A stretch of DNA of 6,707 nucleotides, from NCBI GenBank assembly GCA_027068725.1, contig JAMOMD010000341.1:1-6707 (forward strand), written 5' to 3'. Shown here piece after piece: positions 4,972 through 6,707 of the stretch (within the stretch, counting starts at the first letter, position 1; the number at the start of each line of letters is the position of its first letter). The notes beneath the pieces are model-generated. The model was not told the DNA's origin and searched no databases. It was given only the letters and a program-made list of their open reading frames with translations. The translations under genes and the position numbers were made by a program. Source of the DNA: Thermoproteales archaeon (GTDB taxonomy: Archaea > Thermoproteota > Thermoprotei > Thermoproteales > Thermocladiaceae).

Positions 4972-4998
4972 ATGCACATGAAGACAGCTCGTGAGTAG
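4972..4998 (+). other. Possible 8-codon upstream ORF overlapping the orc1/cdc6 start
   Basis: ATG at 4972 opens a frame encoding MHMKTARE and ends with TAG at 4996-4998, past the GTG start of orc1/cdc6 at 4991. It has a second in-frame ATG at 4978. If transcription starts near 4961, this would be the first AUG in the mRNA. It could lower or couple initiation at the GTG, or be chance. Confidence 0.3.
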
Positions 4999-6262
4999 AA
5001 TATTCAAGAATGAGGAAGCTCTTCGCCCAGAATATATTCCAGACTACCTACCTTTCAGAGAGAATCATCTCAAGAAGTTAGAATTATACTTCTCACAATT
5101 CCTTGAGAAGCCTGGCTCTGTCTGTCCTAAGGTTGTTCTCGTAGGCAAGACAGGAACGGGAAAAACAGTAACAGCAAGAAAGTTTGGACAGCTTATTCAG
5201 GAAAAATACAAATCTAAGAACATTAGATATGTTCATGTTAGCTGTTTCTTACATAGAAAACTGTTTGCAGTACTCAAAGAAATTGGGCAACAGCTAAATC
5301 TCCCAATACCAAAGCGTGGACTATCTCTAAGTGATCTTATTGGTCTCATAGTAGACATGGTTCACGAGCGTGATATCTATGCAATAATAACTTTGGACGA
5401 TGTATTTCATCTAGTGAATGCAAGCGATGAAGAAGATCAGCTTGGAAATTTGTTAAAACTAAGTGAGGAAATATACTACAAGACAGGAAAGTATAGATTC
5501 AGCTTCATACTAATTAGCCAAGATCTGACATTCATAGATAGGCTAGATCCTTCTGCACGTAGTCTACTTGGAAACATAAGGATAGAGTTCGAGCCTTACA
5601 CAAAAGAGCAAATATACAAGATTCTAGAACAGAGAGCACAATTAGCACTAAACGATGGTGCGTACAGTGAGGACATTCTAGAAATGATTGCGGATGTCGC
5701 AGGTGTTGATGAGGAGAACTCAGCATCTACACAGGCAAGTTACAGAGGAGATGCACGATTTGCAATCGACGTGCTATGGCATGCTGGCAAGCTAGCAGAG
5801 CTTGAAGGTTCTGAGAGAATACTTCCTGAACATGTCAGGGAAGCACTTAAGCAAGCACTTCCTGGTGTGCCAAGAGAATATATTGAAAGTCTTCCGCTTC
5901 ATAAGAAACTGTTCTTGCTAGCAATAGTTAAGGCTCTTAAAATGAGAAAAGATGATGCTTATGTTCCTTTTGGCTTTGTTGAAGAAATTTATAATATGTT
6001 ATGTGAACAATATGGCGAGAGACCTAGAAAACACACTCAGCTATGGGAGTACTTGAGAGAGTTAAAGAGTCTAGGAATTGTCGAGACTAGACTGTCAGGT
6101 AAAGGAAGACGTGGAAGAACAACATTAATATCAATACCAGTCCAGGCGCCACAGCTGGATAACGATAAGACAAAGAATGTTTCTATATCAATACCATCAG
6201 AGCCGCTTGATACCCTTGAAAAGATGTTAGAAGAAATGATTAGGAAAGAACTATCAGCATGA
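4991..6262 (+). CDS. cdc6: Orc1/Cdc6 family replication initiator (AAA+ ATPase)
   Basis: Archaeal Orc1/Cdc6 proteins bind origin repeats as ATP-dependent switches and recruit the MCM helicase. The N-terminus SRIFKNEEALRPEYIPDYLPFRE is the family signature (split over 2-24). Walker A is GKTGTGKT (52-59). Walker B is IITLDDVFH (132-140), with Asp136-Asp137 where Asp-Glu is usual. Sensor 1 lies at FILISQDL (172-179), Gln replacing the expected Asn. Sensor 2 is GDARFAID (253-260, Arg256), preceded by a loop rich in Ser/Glu/Asn (240-252) that looks longer than usual. A winged-helix DNA-binding domain follows (about 300-383), then a tail of about 40 residues. The 423-residue length is normal. GTG 4991 is the only start giving the family N-terminus, since a TGA at 4979-4981 closes the frame. 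It is coupled to the next gene by an ATGA overlap. I cannot say which paralogue (Orc1-1, -2 or -3) this is. Confidence 0.92.
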   Translation: MSRIFKNEEALRPEYIPDYLPFRENHLKKLELYFSQFLEKPGSVCPKVVLVGKTGTGKTVTARKFGQLIQEKYKSKNIRYVHVSCFLHRKLFAVLKEIGQQLNLPIPKRGLSLSDLIGLIVDMVHERDIYAIITLDDVFHLVNASDEEDQLGNLLKLSEEIYYKTGKYRFSFILISQDLTFIDRLDPSARSLLGNIRIEFEPYTKEQIYKILEQRAQLALNDGAYSEDILEMIADVAGVDEENSASTQASYRGDARFAIDVLWHAGKLAELEGSERILPEHVREALKQALPGVPREYIESLPLHKKLFLLAIVKALKMRKDDAYVPFGFVEEIYNMLCEQYGERPRKHTQLWEYLRELKSLGIVETRLSGKGRRGRTTLISIPVQAPQLDNDKTKNVSISIPSEPLDTLEKMLEEMIRKELSA

Positions 6263-6591
6263 CGACTATGTCGAACGAGCGTACAAAAACAACATTACTT
6301 GAGACATTGTTATCGTCTAAGACTAGGATAAAGATACTTAGGGTACTGATAAGACTACGCGAGGTAAATATAACGAAGCTTACACGTATGACAGAGCTTA
6401 ATCATAAAGTTGTTAGGTATCATATAAATGTCCTGAAGGAGCATGGAATAGTTGAAGAGAAGCATATTGGTAGAATATGCATAATTAGACTAAATGAGAA
6501 TAATCCAAAGGTGAAGATACTTCAGGAACTGTTCAGAGAGCTTGATATTCCAGAGCAGGAAACTTCTCAGGAACAGTCTACTTCTTCCTAG
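6259..6591 (+). CDS. Small winged-helix (ArsR-like) DNA-binding protein, coupled to orc1/cdc6
   Basis: A 110-residue protein with one winged helix-turn-helix domain at about residues 14-80. TLLSSKTRIKILRVLIRL is helix 1, NITKLTRMTELNHKVVRYH (38-56) is the helix-turn-helix, then VLKEHGIVEEKHIGRICIIRLN forms the end of the recognition region and the wing (split over 58-79). A Gln/Glu/Ser-rich tail ends the protein. No metal-sensing cysteines are present, so it is ArsR-like in fold only and probably a transcriptional or chromatin-level regulator. The ATG at 6259 overlaps the orc1/cdc6 stop (ATGA, 6259-6262), implying translational coupling; a second in-frame ATG at 6268 is an alternative start. 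An autoregulatory role on the operon promoter, which has paired palindromic repeats, is inferred. A role at the replication origin is also possible. The 3' end overlaps the opposing gene by 14 bases. Confidence 0.85.
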   Translation: MTTMSNERTKTTLLETLLSSKTRIKILRVLIRLREVNITKLTRMTELNHKVVRYHINVLKEHGIVEEKHIGRICIIRLNENNPKVKILQELFRELDIPEQETSQEQSTSS

Positions 6592-6707
6592 TTCTTGTAG
6601 TTGTCTTAACTGTTATTGTCTCCTTTGGTAGCTCAACGCCGAGAATCTTCTCAAGGGTCTGTATGTTATAGCCTAGCTTGTGTACAAATACTTCTACAAA
6701 TTTCTTA
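6578..6707 (-). CDS. C-terminal end of an unrecognised protein (5' part outside window)
   Basis: On the minus strand a frame is open from the window edge to a TAG at 6578-6580, giving 42 complete residues. They include KKFVEVFVHKLGY, TLEKILGVELPKETITV and a basic Thr/Lys/Arg tail ending TRTRKK. The composition and codon use (AGA/AGG, ATA, CTT/CTA) resemble neighbouring genes. The frame has no start codon and must begin beyond 6707. The stop codons of this gene and the winged-helix gene overlap tail to tail by 14 bases. The fragment is too short to identify; the basic tail might suggest nucleic-acid contact, but that is weak. It could still be a chance open frame. Confidence 0.55.
   Translation of the reverse strand, partial: KKFVEVFVHKLGYNIQTLEKILGVELPKETITVKTTTRTRKK

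Noticed and set aside
4906..4990. Replication origin next to orc1/cdc6
   Set aside because: The gap is only 85 bases, with no ORB-like TTCCAGTGGAAAC core and no strongly AT-rich unwinding tract; the repeats fit a promoter operator better.
5532..5726. Minus-strand 64-codon frame opposite orc1/cdc6
   Set aside because: Despite several His and Cys residues it lies inside the AAA+ domain coding sequence and has no regular metal-binding spacing.
1..6707. CRISPR array, tRNA, rRNA, C/D-box sRNA or mobile element
   Set aside because: I looked on both strands and saw no regularly spaced repeats, cloverleaf, paired C and D boxes outside genes, transposase or integrase motifs.

Overview
The window looks like chromosomal DNA of a thermophilic archaeon of the Thermoproteota (crenarchaeal grade). 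The content supports this: an archaeal-type YchF GTPase, the eukaryote/archaea-only ribosomal proteins eL14 and eL34, the small archaeal CMP kinase, a THUMP protein and an Orc1/Cdc6 replication initiator. TATA-like boxes sit about 25-32 nt before several starts, Shine-Dalgarno sequences are largely absent, and Arg codons are mostly AGA/AGG. A Desulfurococcales-like lineage is plausible, but I cannot name a genus. I see no CRISPR array, rRNA, tRNA, transposase or integrase. Genes are tightly packed and no gene-free stretch exceeds about 85 bases.

Layout. Positions 1-729 (+) hold the 3' part of the ychF/OLA1-type GTPase gene. It converges on an unrecognised 133-residue protein gene (753-1154, -). 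That gene is divergent from a DHH/DHHA1 phosphoesterase gene (1209-2180, +), and the two appear to share one palindromic TATA box. The DHH gene converges on a minus-strand block read in the order ogt, eL34, cmk, eL14 (4078 down to 2202). eL34-cmk-eL14 is a remnant of the conserved archaeal secY-adk-eL34-cmk-eL14-cbf5 neighbourhood, here without its usual flanks. Separate TATA boxes overlap or abut the upstream stop codons, so eL34 and eL14 can probably be transcribed independently.

At about 4038-4078 the ogt gene overlaps head-to-head with a plus-strand MoaD/SAMP-like sulfur-carrier gene. That gene overlaps a THUMP-domain protein gene by 11 bases. The pair suggests tRNA modification, possibly thiolation. 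After an 85-base promoter region come orc1/cdc6 (4991-6262) and, coupled by an ATGA overlap, a small winged-helix protein gene (6259-6591). A minus-strand gene of unknown identity enters from the right edge and overlaps the winged-helix gene tail to tail.

The most interesting region is the orc1/cdc6 operon. Its promoter has two AAACTAGTT repeats exactly 22 bp apart, one abutting the TATA box and one at the predicted transcription start, plus an 8-codon upstream ORF overlapping the GTG start. The initiator itself has a Walker B Asp-Asp in place of Asp-Glu and a Gln at the expected sensor-1 Asn. Window-wide, the octamer TTCAGGAA/TTCCTGAA occurs ten times, in more than one codon phase, far more often than chance.
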